From Actinomadura latina NBRC 106108 (GTDB lineage Bacteria > Actinomycetota > Actinomycetes > Streptosporangiales > Streptosporangiaceae): a stretch of 64,000 bases of DNA. Below are positions 51,269-59,778 of the stretch, piece by piece. The first letter of the stretch is position 1, and each line of letters starts with the position of its first letter. Location: positions 62,001 to 126,000 of the forward strand of contig NZ_BCQS01000012.1 of NCBI RefSeq assembly GCF_001552195.1, read 5' to 3'. The translations under genes and the position numbers were made by a program. The notes beneath the pieces were generated by a model that was not told the origin of the DNA, did no database searches, and worked only from the letters and a program-made list of their open reading frames with translations.

Positions 51269-52309
51269 ATGAACCGGATACGCGCCCGTCTGTCGGACGG
51301 CCGAGAGATCGTCTACTACGACGAGGCGCCGGGGCGGGTGCCCGTGCCCGACCCGCGCGGGCTGCGGCCGGCCGAGGCGGTGTGCGAGACGCGCCGCGAC
51401 CCGCTGACCGGCGAGCACGTCACGATCACCGCGCACCGCAACACCCGCACGTTCCTGCCGCCCGCCGACCAGTGCCCGCTGTGCCCCGGCGGCCCCGCCG
51501 CGGAGATCCCGGACCCGTCCTACGACGTCGTCGCGTTCGAGAACCGGTTCCCGTCCTTCGACGTCCGCACGCCGCCCGTTCCGCCGGAGATCGACGGGGT
51601 GCCGCGGGCCCGCGGCGCGGGACGCTGCGAGGTCGTGTGCTTCACCGACGACCACGACGCGTCGATGGCGGGGCTGCCCGTCTCCCGCGTCCGGACGATC
51701 ATCGACGCGTGGGCGGACCGCACCGCCGAGATCGCCGCGGTCCCCGGCGTCCGGCAGGTCTACGTGTTCGAGAACCGCGGCGTGGAGATCGGCGTGACCC
51801 TGCACCACCCGCACGGGCAGATCTACGGGTACCCGTTCATCACGCCGCGCACCGAACGCATGCTGGAGATGGCCGCCGCCACCCCGGGCCTGTTCGAGGA
51901 CGTCCTGAAGGCCGAGCGCGCGGGGAGCCGCGTCGTCCTCGCGGGCGAGCACTGGACGGCCTACGTCCCCGCCGCCGCGCGCTGGCCGGTCGAGGTGCAC
52001 CTGATGCCGCACCGCCACGTCCCCGACTTCACCGCGCTGGACGCCGCCGAACGCGACGAGCTGGCCGTCCTCTACCGCGACCTCCTCCGCCGCTGCGACG
52101 GCCTCTACGGCACCCCGCTCCCGTACGTCGCCGGCTGGCACCAGGCGCCCGCCGGGAACGACCTCCTGCGCCTGCACCTGGAGCTGTTCTCCGTCCGCCG
52201 CGCCCCGGGCAAGATCAAGTACCTGGCGGGCTCCGAGTCGGGCATGGCCGCCTGGATCAACGACGTCCCCCCGGAGGACATCGCCGCCCGCCTTCGCGCC
52301 GCCGGCTGA
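51269..52309 (+). CDS. galT: Galactose-1-phosphate uridylyltransferase
   Basis: This 346-residue enzyme of the Leloir pathway swaps UMP between UDP-glucose and galactose-1-phosphate. The active-site motif HHPHGQ (about residues 180-185) holds the nucleophilic His, and CPLC near residue 71 is a zinc site. No galK or galE is adjacent. TAGGCT (51254-51259) ends nine bases before the ATG and may be a -10, giving a very short leader. A 28-base gap separates it from the GTPase gene. Confidence 0.93.
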   Translation: MNRIRARLSDGREIVYYDEAPGRVPVPDPRGLRPAEAVCETRRDPLTGEHVTITAHRNTRTFLPPADQCPLCPGGPAAEIPDPSYDVVAFENRFPSFDVRTPPVPPEIDGVPRARGAGRCEVVCFTDDHDASMAGLPVSRVRTIIDAWADRTAEIAAVPGVRQVYVFENRGVEIGVTLHHPHGQIYGYPFITPRTERMLEMAAATPGLFEDVLKAERAGSRVVLAGEHWTAYVPAAARWPVEVHLMPHRHVPDFTALDAAERDELAVLYRDLLRRCDGLYGTPLPYVAGWHQAPAGNDLLRLHLELFSVRRAPGKIKYLAGSESGMAAWINDVPPEDIAARLRAAG

Positions 52310-52389
52310 TTACAGCTGCGCGGCGCACGCAAGTGTCACACCGCGACCGAGTTTCCACGCATCCGTGGAACGATCGCGGCCGGGTGGCC

Positions 52390-52395
52390 TAATCT
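52390..52395 (+). promoter_or_regulatory. Possible -10 element of the propeller-protein gene
   Basis: TAATCT ends seven bases before the ATG at 52403, which would put transcription start at or beside the start codon (leaderless mRNA). No clear -35 is present, and there is no ribosome site. Confidence 0.35.
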
Positions 52396-52402
52396 CCGTC
52401 GC

Positions 52403-53329
52403 ATGCCGGAAAGCGTGCCCGCGGAACCGCTGGCGCAAGGTTCGTTCGACAGCGTCGCCGCCACCGCGGAGGGCGCGCCGCTGGCGTTCACCTCGCAGGC
52501 GGCGCGGGGCGCGAACGCCGGTCAGCTGTGGGACCTGACCGCCGGCGCCGCGCTCGGCCCGCCGATCCCCGACTTCCCCACCGACCGGGCCGACTGGGCG
52601 TTCGGAGTCCCCGCCGGCTCGCCGACCGTCGCCTGGACGCACCGCGACCGCGTCCACGTCCAGGACCTGTCCACGGGCCACGAGCCGGTGTTCGACGGCC
52701 AGCCGGACCTCCTCGGCCTGGCCGTCCACCACGGGCGCGCCGCGGTCGTCGCCGTCTTCGGCCCCGCGAACGACGCCGAGGTGGTCGCGTGGGACGTCGT
52801 CACCGGCGATCGCCTGGCCGAGTTCACCGTCTGGCTCGGCCACCGCACGGCCATCGACCGCTGGATCCTGCACGCCACCCCGGCGACCGGCCCCCTCATC
52901 GGCCTCCCCGGCGACTCCGCCGTCAGCCTCCTGGACATCGAACGCGGCGAGGAGATCGCCGCCCTGCCCGCCGCCCTGCCCGCCGCTGTGCCCGCCGCCG
53001 TGCTGACCCCGTCCCCCGACGGCCTGGTCCTCGTCCAGCCGGTCCCCTCCGGCCTGCACGTCCTCGGCCTGGACGGCGACCGGCTCGCGACCCTGGAGAC
53101 GCCGGCCCCGTGCGACCCGGTGGCGGCGTCCCTGGTGGACGGCCGACTCCTCGTCGCCGCCGCCCTCCAGGACGAGCCCGGCACCCTCCTCGCCTGGGAC
53201 GCCGCGACCCCGGCCCCGTCCCACCGCATCGAGGTCCCGGCCCCCGCCAACGATCTGGCGCTCTCCCCGGACGGCACCCTCCTCGCGGCCACCGACGACG
53301 GCCTTCACATGGCGCGCCTATGTGGTTAG
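52403..53329 (+). CDS. Beta-propeller-like hypothetical protein
   Basis: This 308-residue soluble protein contains repeated blade-like segments (for example GQLWDLTAGAALG, EVVAWDVVTGDRL, SVSLLDIERGEEI, TLLAWDAATPAP). Together with DLALSPDGTLLAATDD near the end they indicate a WD40-like or YVTN-like propeller, probably a scaffold. No enzyme motif is seen. Its last 10 bases overlap the HAD-like gene. Confidence 0.75.
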   Translation: MPESVPAEPLAQGSFDSVAATAEGAPLAFTSQAARGANAGQLWDLTAGAALGPPIPDFPTDRADWAFGVPAGSPTVAWTHRDRVHVQDLSTGHEPVFDGQPDLLGLAVHHGRAAVVAVFGPANDAEVVAWDVVTGDRLAEFTVWLGHRTAIDRWILHATPATGPLIGLPGDSAVSLLDIERGEEIAALPAALPAAVPAAVLTPSPDGLVLVQPVPSGLHVLGLDGDRLATLETPAPCDPVAASLVDGRLLVAAALQDEPGTLLAWDAATPAPSHRIEVPAPANDLALSPDGTLLAATDDGLHMARLCG

Positions 53330-53859
53330 GCGACGTCCCCCGCCCCGGTACCCGCGACGGAAGGCCGCTCCTCTACCTCGACGTAGACGGCGTCCTGAGC
53401 CCGGACACACCGAGCGAGGGGTTCACCGAACACGCCATCGGCCGCCTGACCGTCCGGATCAGCGCCGAGCACGGCATCTGGCTGCGCAACCTCTCGACCA
53501 GCTACGACCTGGTCTGGGCGACGACCTGGGAAGAGCACGCCAACGAGCACATCGGCCCCCTCCTCGGGCTGCCGCCGCTGCCCCACGTCGACTTCTTCGA
53601 CTACACCCCCCGGCGGGGCGACCCGCGCATCCCGGTGATGCAACTTCCGTACACCCGCAAATGGGCGCCCATCCTCCGCCACGCGAACGGGCGCCCCTTC
53701 GCCTGGGCCGACGACGTGCTCCCGCTGACGATCAGGCGGCAGGCGTTCCCGCACCGCCGACACCTGCGCCTGCTACCGGTGAACCCCGCCCGCGGCCTGA
53801 CGTTCGACCAGGTGAGAGCCCTGCACCGCTGGGCCGCCCGCCTGGAGTGCCGCGGCTAG
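53320..53859 (+). CDS. HAD-like protein
   Basis: This 179-residue protein has the HAD nucleophile motif LLYLDVDGVLSP (Asp21 and Asp23) near the N terminus, a second region TTWEEHANEHI, and WADDVLPL that may supply the late acidic residues. HAD enzymes are mainly phosphatases; the substrate is unknown. The ATG overlaps the propeller gene, so the two are translated together. Confidence 0.8.
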   Translation: MWLGDVPRPGTRDGRPLLYLDVDGVLSPDTPSEGFTEHAIGRLTVRISAEHGIWLRNLSTSYDLVWATTWEEHANEHIGPLLGLPPLPHVDFFDYTPRRGDPRIPVMQLPYTRKWAPILRHANGRPFAWADDVLPLTIRRQAFPHRRHLRLLPVNPARGLTFDQVRALHRWAARLECRG

Positions 53860-53920
53860 TCAACACCTCGTGCCGGGGATCAGGAGCATGAGGGTGGTGC
53901 GCCGCTGCGCGACGGGTGCG

Positions 53921-54721
53921 TCATGTGATGTGTTCTTTGTAGCGGGACAGGGTCAGGGCCAGGGCTTCCTGGCCCGGCATGGCCCAGAGTTCCTCGTTGA
54001 AGATCTCCACTTCGATGGGGCCGGTGTAGCCGGTCGCGTCGACGGCCTCGCGGAAGCGGCGCAGCTCGATGCAGCCGTCGCCGAGCATGCCGCGTCCCGT
54101 GAGGACGCCCTCGGGGAGGGGCGTCACCCAGTCGGCGACCTGGAACAGGGCGAGGCGGCCGACCGCGCCCGCGCGGGCGATGCCGTCCCAGACGTCCGGG
54201 TCCCACCACAGGTGGTAGGTGTCGATCATCACGCCTACCTGGGAGGACGGGAAGGGCGCGGCCAGGTCGAGCGCCTGGCCGAGGGTGGAGACCACGCAGC
54301 GGTCGGAGGCGTACATCGGGTGCAGCGGCTCCAGCGCGAGCCGGACGCCGTGCTCGCCCGCGTAGGGGGCGAGCTCGGCCAGGACGTCCGCGACGCGTGA
54401 GCGGGCGCCGTCCAGGTCGCGGGATCCGTCCGGCAGTCCGCCGCTCACCAGGCACAGGACGGGGGCGCCCAGCTCGGCGGCCTCCTCGATGGCGCGGCGG
54501 TTGTCGTCCAGCGCGGCCGGGTCTTGGAAGAAGCCGCCTCGGCACAGGGACGTCACCGTGAGGCCGTGGTCGCGCATGAGTTCGGTCGTGCGGGCCACGC
54601 CGTAGTCGGCGACGGGCTCCCGCCACAGGCCGACACCCGTCACTCCGGCCGCCGCGCAGCCTTCGGCCAGGTCGGGCAGGGGCCAGTGCCGGGTCGTCCA
54701 CTGATTCAGGCTGAACCTCAT
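53921..54721 (-). CDS. Sugar phosphate isomerase/epimerase (xylose-isomerase-like TIM barrel)
   Basis: This 266-residue TIM-barrel protein has metal-binding acidic residues in ALEPLHPMY, VGVMIDTYHLWWDP and PIEVEIFNEE. It belongs to the family of inositol/sugar epimerases and isomerases. AAGGAG is seven bases before the ATG, and that ATG overlaps the stop of the DUF993 gene (ATGA), so it is the last gene of a three-gene operon controlled by LacI. Confidence 0.88.
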   Translation of the reverse strand: MRFSLNQWTTRHWPLPDLAEGCAAAGVTGVGLWREPVADYGVARTTELMRDHGLTVTSLCRGGFFQDPAALDDNRRAIEEAAELGAPVLCLVSGGLPDGSRDLDGARSRVADVLAELAPYAGEHGVRLALEPLHPMYASDRCVVSTLGQALDLAAPFPSSQVGVMIDTYHLWWDPDVWDGIARAGAVGRLALFQVADWVTPLPEGVLTGRGMLGDGCIELRRFREAVDATGYTGPIEVEIFNEELWAMPGQEALALTLSRYKEHIT

Positions 54722-55839
54722 CGCTCGGCTCCTTGGACGGTCAGCCATGCGCGCACCCGGTGCGCCGCCAGAGCGGGGTCCGGGAAGAGACCGGCGGCGT
54801 CGGCGAGCTGGAAGAGGCGGACCATGTGCGGGACGGAACGTGCGGTCTCCAGCCCGCCGACCATGCGGAACTGCCGCTGATGGCCGGCCAGCCACGCCAG
54901 GAAGACCACACCGGTCTTGTAGTAGTAGGTGGGCGCCTCGAACAGGTGGCGGGAGAGCGGCACCGTCGGGGCGAATATCTCTTCGTAGGACGCGAGGTCG
55001 CCGTCATCGAGCGCTTGCAACGCCGCAGCGGCGGCAGGTGCGATCGGGTCGAAGATGCCGAGCAGCGCATCGCTGTGCCCGATGTCGTCGCCCCTGATGA
55101 GCTCCGGGTAGTTGAAGTCGTCCCCGGTGTAGAGGCGGACGCCGGGCGGGAGGCGGCGCCTGAACGCGATCTCGCGGCCCGCGTCCAGCAGCGAGATCTT
55201 CACGCCGCCGATGCGGGACGCGTGGTCGCCGATCAGGGAGAGGAGCGCGTCGGCGGCCGCGTCCAGGTCGGGGGAGCCCCAGTAGCCGTCCAGTGCCGGG
55301 TCGAACATCGACCCCAGCCAGTGCAGCACGACGGGCCGCTTGACCTGGGGCAGCAGCCGTCCGTACACCGTCGCGTAGTCCTCGGGGCCGTGCGCGGCGG
55401 CGGCCAGGTGGCGGCTCGCCATCAGCACGGGGACGGCGTCGACCGACTCGATCACGGCGAGCTGCTCCTCGTAGGCGGCGACGATCGCGTCCAGCGTCGC
55501 GGGGCCGGGCGGCAGCTGGTCGGTGCCGGCGCCGCAGCCGATCCGGCCGCCGGTTGAAAGCGCTTCCCGGCCGCTCCGCAGGATGAGCTCGCGGGTCGTC
55601 GCCCAGTCCAGGCCCATGCCGCGCTGCGCGGTGTCCATGGCCTCGGCGACGCCGAGCCCGTACGACCACAGGTGCCGGCGGAACGCCAGGGTCGTGTCCC
55701 AGTCGAGCGAGTCGCCGCCGGGGACGACGTGCGCGGCGGCATACGCGACCCGCGACGAGGCGGGGCCCGGCGGCCGCGCGTAGGCGCGCGGCTCGCCCAT
55801 GACGTGCGGTGCCTCCAGGCCCGGTAGCTCGATCTTCAC
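54718..55839 (-). CDS. DUF993 protein (dihydrodipicolinate-synthase-like)
   Basis: This 373-residue protein of the DUF993 group is related to the DapA/aldolase superfamily TIM barrel. Visible stretches are VAYAAAHVVPGG at the start, GCGAGTDQLPPGPATLDAIV, LHWLGSMFDPAL, GGVKISLLD (with the Lys expected to form the Schiff base) and a helical end. The GTG at 55839 overlaps the oxidoreductase stop (GTGA). In this operon it probably cleaves or dehydrates an oxidised sugar. Confidence 0.85.
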   Translation of the reverse strand: MKIELPGLEAPHVMGEPRAYARPPGPASSRVAYAAAHVVPGGDSLDWDTTLAFRRHLWSYGLGVAEAMDTAQRGMGLDWATTRELILRSGREALSTGGRIGCGAGTDQLPPGPATLDAIVAAYEEQLAVIESVDAVPVLMASRHLAAAAHGPEDYATVYGRLLPQVKRPVVLHWLGSMFDPALDGYWGSPDLDAAADALLSLIGDHASRIGGVKISLLDAGREIAFRRRLPPGVRLYTGDDFNYPELIRGDDIGHSDALLGIFDPIAPAAAAALQALDDGDLASYEEIFAPTVPLSRHLFEAPTYYYKTGVVFLAWLAGHQRQFRMVGGLETARSVPHMVRLFQLADAAGLFPDPALAAHRVRAWLTVQGAER

Positions 55840-56981
55840 AGCTCCGGCACCTCCAGGCGGCGGCCCTCCCGCCAGGCCCGCAGTCCCAGCTCGGCGAGCT
55901 GCACGCCGCGCGCCCCCGCGTAGAAGTCCCAGGGGAAGGGGCCGTCGTCGGCGATGTGCCGCAGGAACATCTCCCACTGCGTCTTGAACCCGTTGTCGAA
56001 CTCGGCGTTGTCGGGGATCTCCTGCCACTGCGCGCGGAAGTCCTCGGTGGCGGGCAGGTCGGGGTTCCATACCGGCTTGGGCGTCATCGACCGGTGCTGG
56101 ACGCGGCAGCGCCGCAGCCCGGCGACCGCCGACCCCTCCGTGCCGTCCACCTGGAACTCCACCAGCTCGTCGCGGAACACCCGCGTGGTCCAGGACGAGT
56201 TGATCTGCGCGACGATCCCGCCGTCCAGCTCGAAGATCCCGTACGCGGCGTCGTCGGCGGTGGCCTCGTACGGCTTGCCGTCCTCGTCGGCCCGCTCGTG
56301 GATGTGCGTCGCCCCCAGCGCCTGCACGGAGCGGACGGGGGCGATCACCCCGTCCAGCACGTACCGCCAGTGGCAGAACATGTCGAGGATGATGCCGCCG
56401 CCGTCCTCGGCCCGGTAGTTCCAGCTCGGCCGCTGCGCCTCCTGCCAGCCGCCCTCGAACACCCAGTAGCCGAACTCGCCGCGCACCGACAGGATCCGGC
56501 CGAAGAAGCCGCCGTCGACGAGGCGCTTCAGCTTGAGCAGTCCCGGCAGGAACAGCTTGTCCTGGACGACGCCGTGCTTGACGCCCGCCTCGTCCGCCAG
56601 CCGGGCCAGCGCCAGCGCGCCCGCCAGGTCCTCGGCCAGCGGTTTCTCGGTGTAGACGTGCTTGCCCGCCGCGACGGCCGCGCGGATCGCGTCCACCCGG
56701 GCGCCGGTGACCTGCGCGTCGAAGTAGACGTCGACGCCCGGCCGCGCCAGCGCCTCGGCGAGGTCGGTCGTCCACTCGGCCAGCCCGTGCCGTTCGGCGA
56801 GATCGCGCAGCTTGGCCTCGCTGCGCCCGACGAGCACCGGCTCCGGCCACAGCACGGTGCCGTCGCCCGCGCGCACCCCGCCCTGCTCGCGGATCGCGAG
56901 GATCGAGCGGAGGAGATGCTGGCGGTACCCCATGCGCCCGGTGACGCCGTTCATGACGATCCCGATGGACCTGCGTGCCAT
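55836..56981 (-). CDS. Gfo/Idh/MocA-family oxidoreductase
   Basis: This 381-residue NAD(P)-dependent dehydrogenase is of the glucose-fructose oxidoreductase/inositol dehydrogenase family. The N-terminal Rossmann part starts RRSIGIVMNGVTGRMGYRQH. The family motif EKPLAED follows KHVYTEKP (about residues 98-104), with the Lys that contacts the cofactor. GGGGAGG precedes the ATG at 56981. It is the first gene of the operon and sits 31 bases from an 18-bp palindrome. Confidence 0.9.
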   Translation of the reverse strand: MARRSIGIVMNGVTGRMGYRQHLLRSILAIREQGGVRAGDGTVLWPEPVLVGRSEAKLRDLAERHGLAEWTTDLAEALARPGVDVYFDAQVTGARVDAIRAAVAAGKHVYTEKPLAEDLAGALALARLADEAGVKHGVVQDKLFLPGLLKLKRLVDGGFFGRILSVRGEFGYWVFEGGWQEAQRPSWNYRAEDGGGIILDMFCHWRYVLDGVIAPVRSVQALGATHIHERADEDGKPYEATADDAAYGIFELDGGIVAQINSSWTTRVFRDELVEFQVDGTEGSAVAGLRRCRVQHRSMTPKPVWNPDLPATEDFRAQWQEIPDNAEFDNGFKTQWEMFLRHIADDGPFPWDFYAGARGVQLAELGLRAWREGRRLEVPEL

Positions 56982-57012
56982 CCCGTTCCTCCCCAACCTT
57001 GGGAAAGCGCGT

Positions 57013-57030
57013 TCAGAAAGCGCTTTCTGA
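57013..57030. promoter_or_regulatory. LacI-type operator
   Basis: TCAGAAAGCGCTTTCTGA is an 18-bp perfect palindrome with the central CG typical of LacI-family sites, located between the leftward sugar operon and the rightward lacI gene. An extra half-site GAAAGCGC (57003-57010) stands 13 bases to its left. Confidence 0.85.
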
Positions 57031-57106
57031 GGTACCGTAAGAGCGGCGCACGGTGCGGTCAAGAGGGTGTTCGCCGGGAACCCGCCGCGCCGGACGAGGG
57101 AGTGCG

Positions 57107-58162
57107 ATGACGGAAGCGGCCGAGGAGCGGCGCGCGGACCGGGCCTACGTGACGCTGCAGGACGTCGCCCGGGAGGCCGGCGTCTCGCTCGCCACCGCGT
57201 CCCGCGTCCTGAACGGGACCTCGCAGGTCCGCGCCGACCTGCGGGAACGCGTGCTCGCGTCGGCCGCGGAGCTCAGCTACACGCCGAACGCGCACGCGCA
57301 GGCGCTGGCCAGCTCGTCCAGCAAGTCGGTCGGGGTGATCTGCCACGACGTCAGCGACCCGTACTTCGCCGCCGTAGCCCGCGGCGTGATGAGCGCCGCA
57401 GCCGAGCACGGGATGCTCGTGATGCTCGCGAGCACGTTCCGCGACCCGGCCCGCGAGATCGAGTACGTGGCGATGCTGCGCGCCCAGCGGGCCCGCGCGA
57501 TCCTGCTCATCGGGTCCGGTTTCGAGGACCGCGACTGGGAGCGCGCGATGGCCGCCGAACTCGACCCCTACCAGCGCACCGGCGGCCGCGTCGCCGTCCT
57601 CAGCCGGCACCGCAGCCTCAAGGTGGACGCCGTGCTGCCGCAGAACCGGGAGGGCGCCGCCGCGCTCGCCCGCGCGCTGCTCGACCTCGGGCACCGCGGC
57701 TTCGGCGTGCTGACCGGCCCGCGCGCCCTGACCACCGTGTCCGACCGGCTCGGCGGGTTCACCGACGCGCTCGCCGAGGCGGGCGTCCGCGTCCGGTCCG
57801 AGCACATCGTCGAGGCGGCGTTCACCCGCGACGGCGGCTACGCGGCGGCGACCGAGCTGCTCCGCCGCGAGAACCGGCCGACCTGCGTGTTCGCCGTCAC
57901 CGACGTCATGGCGATCGGCGCCCTCGCCGCGTTCCGCGACAACGGCGTCTCCGTGCCGGGCGACATCTCGCTCGCGGGCTTCGACGACATCCCGATCGTC
58001 CGCGACCTGACGCCGCCGCTCACCACCGTCGCGCTGCCGCTGAACGCGATGGGGGAGCGGGTCATGGGCCTGGCGCTGCGCGAGCCGTCCGCCCGCCGCA
58101 GCCGCATCGACCGCGTCGCCGGCGAGGTCGTCCTCCGCGCCAGCACGGCCGCACCACGCTGA
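57107..58162 (+). CDS. LacI family regulator of the sugar operon
   Basis: This 351-residue repressor has an N-terminal LacI helix-turn-helix (VTLQDVAREAGVSLATASRVLNGTSQVR, about residues 16-45) and a periplasmic-binding-like sensor domain (SVGVICHDVSDPYFAAVARGV to the C terminus). The ATG at 57107 has GAGGGAG nearby. It is divergent from the Gfo/Idh/MocA-DUF993-isomerase operon, with the 18-bp palindrome between, and most likely represses that operon until its sugar is present. Confidence 0.92.
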   Translation: MTEAAEERRADRAYVTLQDVAREAGVSLATASRVLNGTSQVRADLRERVLASAAELSYTPNAHAQALASSSSKSVGVICHDVSDPYFAAVARGVMSAAAEHGMLVMLASTFRDPAREIEYVAMLRAQRARAILLIGSGFEDRDWERAMAAELDPYQRTGGRVAVLSRHRSLKVDAVLPQNREGAAALARALLDLGHRGFGVLTGPRALTTVSDRLGGFTDALAEAGVRVRSEHIVEAAFTRDGGYAAATELLRRENRPTCVFAVTDVMAIGALAAFRDNGVSVPGDISLAGFDDIPIVRDLTPPLTTVALPLNAMGERVMGLALREPSARRSRIDRVAGEVVLRASTAAPR

Positions 58163-58173
58163 AGACGCGAAGA

Positions 58174-58198
58174 ACCCGCCCGGATCGACCGGACGGGT
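58174..58198. terminator. Bidirectional terminator after lacI
   Basis: Arms ACCCGCCCGG (58174-58183) and CCGGACGGGT (58189-58198) match at 9 of 10 positions with a 5-base loop, placed between the lacI stop and the end of the leftward 40-codon ORF. Confidence 0.6.
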
Positions 58199-58217
58199 CT
58201 CCATCTATAGCCGCGGG

Positions 58218-58340
58218 TCAGCGCGCGGCGAGATCCTCCGTGGCGTCGGCCTCTACGGGACGCTCGGATTCCGCGTCCACGGGCCGCTCCGGCCAGGAGT
58301 CGATCTTGGTGCGTCGGGGGTTCGCCAGGGCCTTGTCCAT
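58218..58340 (-). CDS. Predicted 40-residue acidic protein
   Basis: The ATG at 58340 is preceded by GGGAGGA eleven bases upstream. The product starts MDKALANPRRTKIDSW, then has two near repeats, PERPVDAES and ERPVEADAT, and ends EDLAAR. It is acidic in the second half, has no Cys and no membrane stretch. The length, leader-like Lys/Arg/Ile-Asp-Trp part and lack of a family recall precursor peptides, but no modifying enzyme is adjacent and there is no obvious core. Coding is likely but not proven. Confidence 0.45.
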   Translation of the reverse strand: MDKALANPRRTKIDSWPERPVDAESERPVEADATEDLAAR

Positions 58341-58498
58341 TGTTACTGCTGTCCTCCCAGTTCGAGCCGGGGCCTAATTGAGACGATGTTCCCGGTCACC
58401 GGCCCGCTTTCGCAAAATGGTCTAGACCGCGCCCATCCCCCGCTGGACGCGACGCAACCGTTAACACCGCTAATGGATCATCCATTCCCGTCCGGACC

Positions 58499-58802
58499 CG
58501 CCTCTTCGGTGACGACGAAACGGCCGCCGCCGTCATCGCCGCCTCCCATCCTCGCCGCGCCAAAGACCTGGGCCGCGGGGTCCGCGACTTCGACGAGCGG
58601 ACATGGCGGGACAGCCGTGTGGCGATTGTCACAAAAGCCAGCGAGGCGAAGTTCGGCCAGAACAATGAACTCCGCGACTACCTCCTGGGCACTCGCGACC
58701 GCGTCCTGGTGGAAGCAAGCCCACTGGACCGCATCTGGGGCATAGGCCTCTCCGCCGACGATCCGCGAGCCGCCCAGCCCTCCCCGTTCCGTCGCGATGG
58801 CG
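58499..58802 (+). pseudogene. Remnant of a NADAR (YbiA-like) protein
   Basis: The frame reads RLFGDDETAAAVIAASHPRR then AKDLGRGVRDFDERTWRDSR, AKFGQNNELRDYLL, VLVEASPLDRIWGIGLSADD. These are the middle and late motifs of the NADAR family (N-glycosidases acting on ADP-ribose/riboflavin intermediates, also linked to toxin-antitoxin systems). The N-terminal part with the family's PF and AEHWMM motifs is missing, no start codon precedes the match, and the usual C-terminal NLLGFALM is lost after 58800. The fragment is decayed. Confidence 0.65.
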
Positions 58803-58866
58803 GCGCCGGACGGCATCGTCCGTGCTTGCGGCCCCGGCCGGTGCCGGCCGGGGCTGCAAGGACGTG

Positions 58867-59778
58867 TCACTCGCGGGGGCCGGTGCCTACGAACAAGAGG
58901 ACCTGGCCCTTGGCCCACGGGACCGCGTCGTGGACGTACCAGTTGCCGGGTACCTGGCCGGGGTACAGGGGCTTGCTGATGTTCCCGTCCATGTAGCGGT
59001 ACTCGGGGACGGTCACGTGCCGCTTCTTCAGCGCCGCCAGTACTTCGCCCACGCGGTGGCCCCTGAAGGCCATCCCGTGCATGGCCTCGCCCGGTGCGGT
59101 GACCGGTGCGGTGCTGTTGTACTGCTCGCCCGGACGGGCCGCCCGCGCGAACACGACCCCGGCGGTGCCCTTGTATCCCTTCCTGATGCGGACGCCGACC
59201 GGGCAGACGTCGCCCCCGCCGCCGGTCTCGCACTCGCCCTTGGCGGTGATGGTCGTGATGTCGCCGTCCTTCGTGCCCTCGCTCGTGTCCACCATCACCA
59301 CGGTGCCGACGATGGACGGCGACGCGGGCACCAGCGAGAGCTCGACGTCGAGCCCGTGCTTGGCGAACTCGGCGCTGTACCGTTTCGGGTCGGCCAGCGG
59401 GTCGCGGACCCGGACGTCGATGTAGCCGCCCTTGCGCGTGAAGGAGAGCGCGGCCACGAGCGCGACCTTGGGGCTCGTCGGGGCGGCCGTCGGCGCCGTC
59501 GAGGCGGTGGCCGGTGGGCGCTGCGGCCCGTCGTCCCGGGCGAGCAGGCCCACCGTGACGGCGGCGCAGGCCACGCCCGCGGCGGCGAGCGGGAGGCCGA
59601 GCCTCAGCAGCAGCGGCGAGCGCCGCGCGGCCGGGGCGGTGACCGGGACCTCAGCCGGCAAGGCGGCGGTGATGCGGTCGGCCAGGTCGGCGGCGGCCTC
59701 GTCCGTCAGCAGCTCCGCGGTGCGGGCGTCGGTGATGGGCGCGAGCCTGCCGATCAGCGTGTCGATGTCGCGGTTCAT
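58867..59778 (-). CDS. Membrane-anchored partner of the ECF sigma factor (CU044_5270-like)
   Basis: This 303-residue protein has a cytoplasmic head (MNRDIDTLIGRLAPITDART), one transmembrane helix at about residues 55-76 (LLLRLGLPLAAAGVACAAVTV) and a long extracytoplasmic domain. Two Cys (GECETG and VCPVGV) could form a disulfide. It starts with ATGA overlap on the sigma gene stop, which suggests an anti-sigma or sensor role. The extracytoplasmic domain is of the CU044_5270 type. Regulation of the sigma factor is inferred from position only. Confidence 0.8.
   Translation of the reverse strand: MNRDIDTLIGRLAPITDARTAELLTDEAAADLADRITAALPAEVPVTAPAARRSPLLLRLGLPLAAAGVACAAVTVGLLARDDGPQRPPATASTAPTAAPTSPKVALVAALSFTRKGGYIDVRVRDPLADPKRYSAEFAKHGLDVELSLVPASPSIVGTVVMVDTSEGTKDGDITTITAKGECETGGGGDVCPVGVRIRKGYKGTAGVVFARAARPGEQYNSTAPVTAPGEAMHGMAFRGHRVGEVLAALKKRHVTVPEYRYMDGNISKPLYPGQVPGNWYVHDAVPWAKGQVLLFVGTGPRE

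Noticed and set aside
58218-58340. Assignment of the 40-codon ORF as a RiPP precursor
   Set aside because: There is no modifying enzyme, transporter or recognisable core in the neighbourhood, so only a neutral small-protein call is kept.
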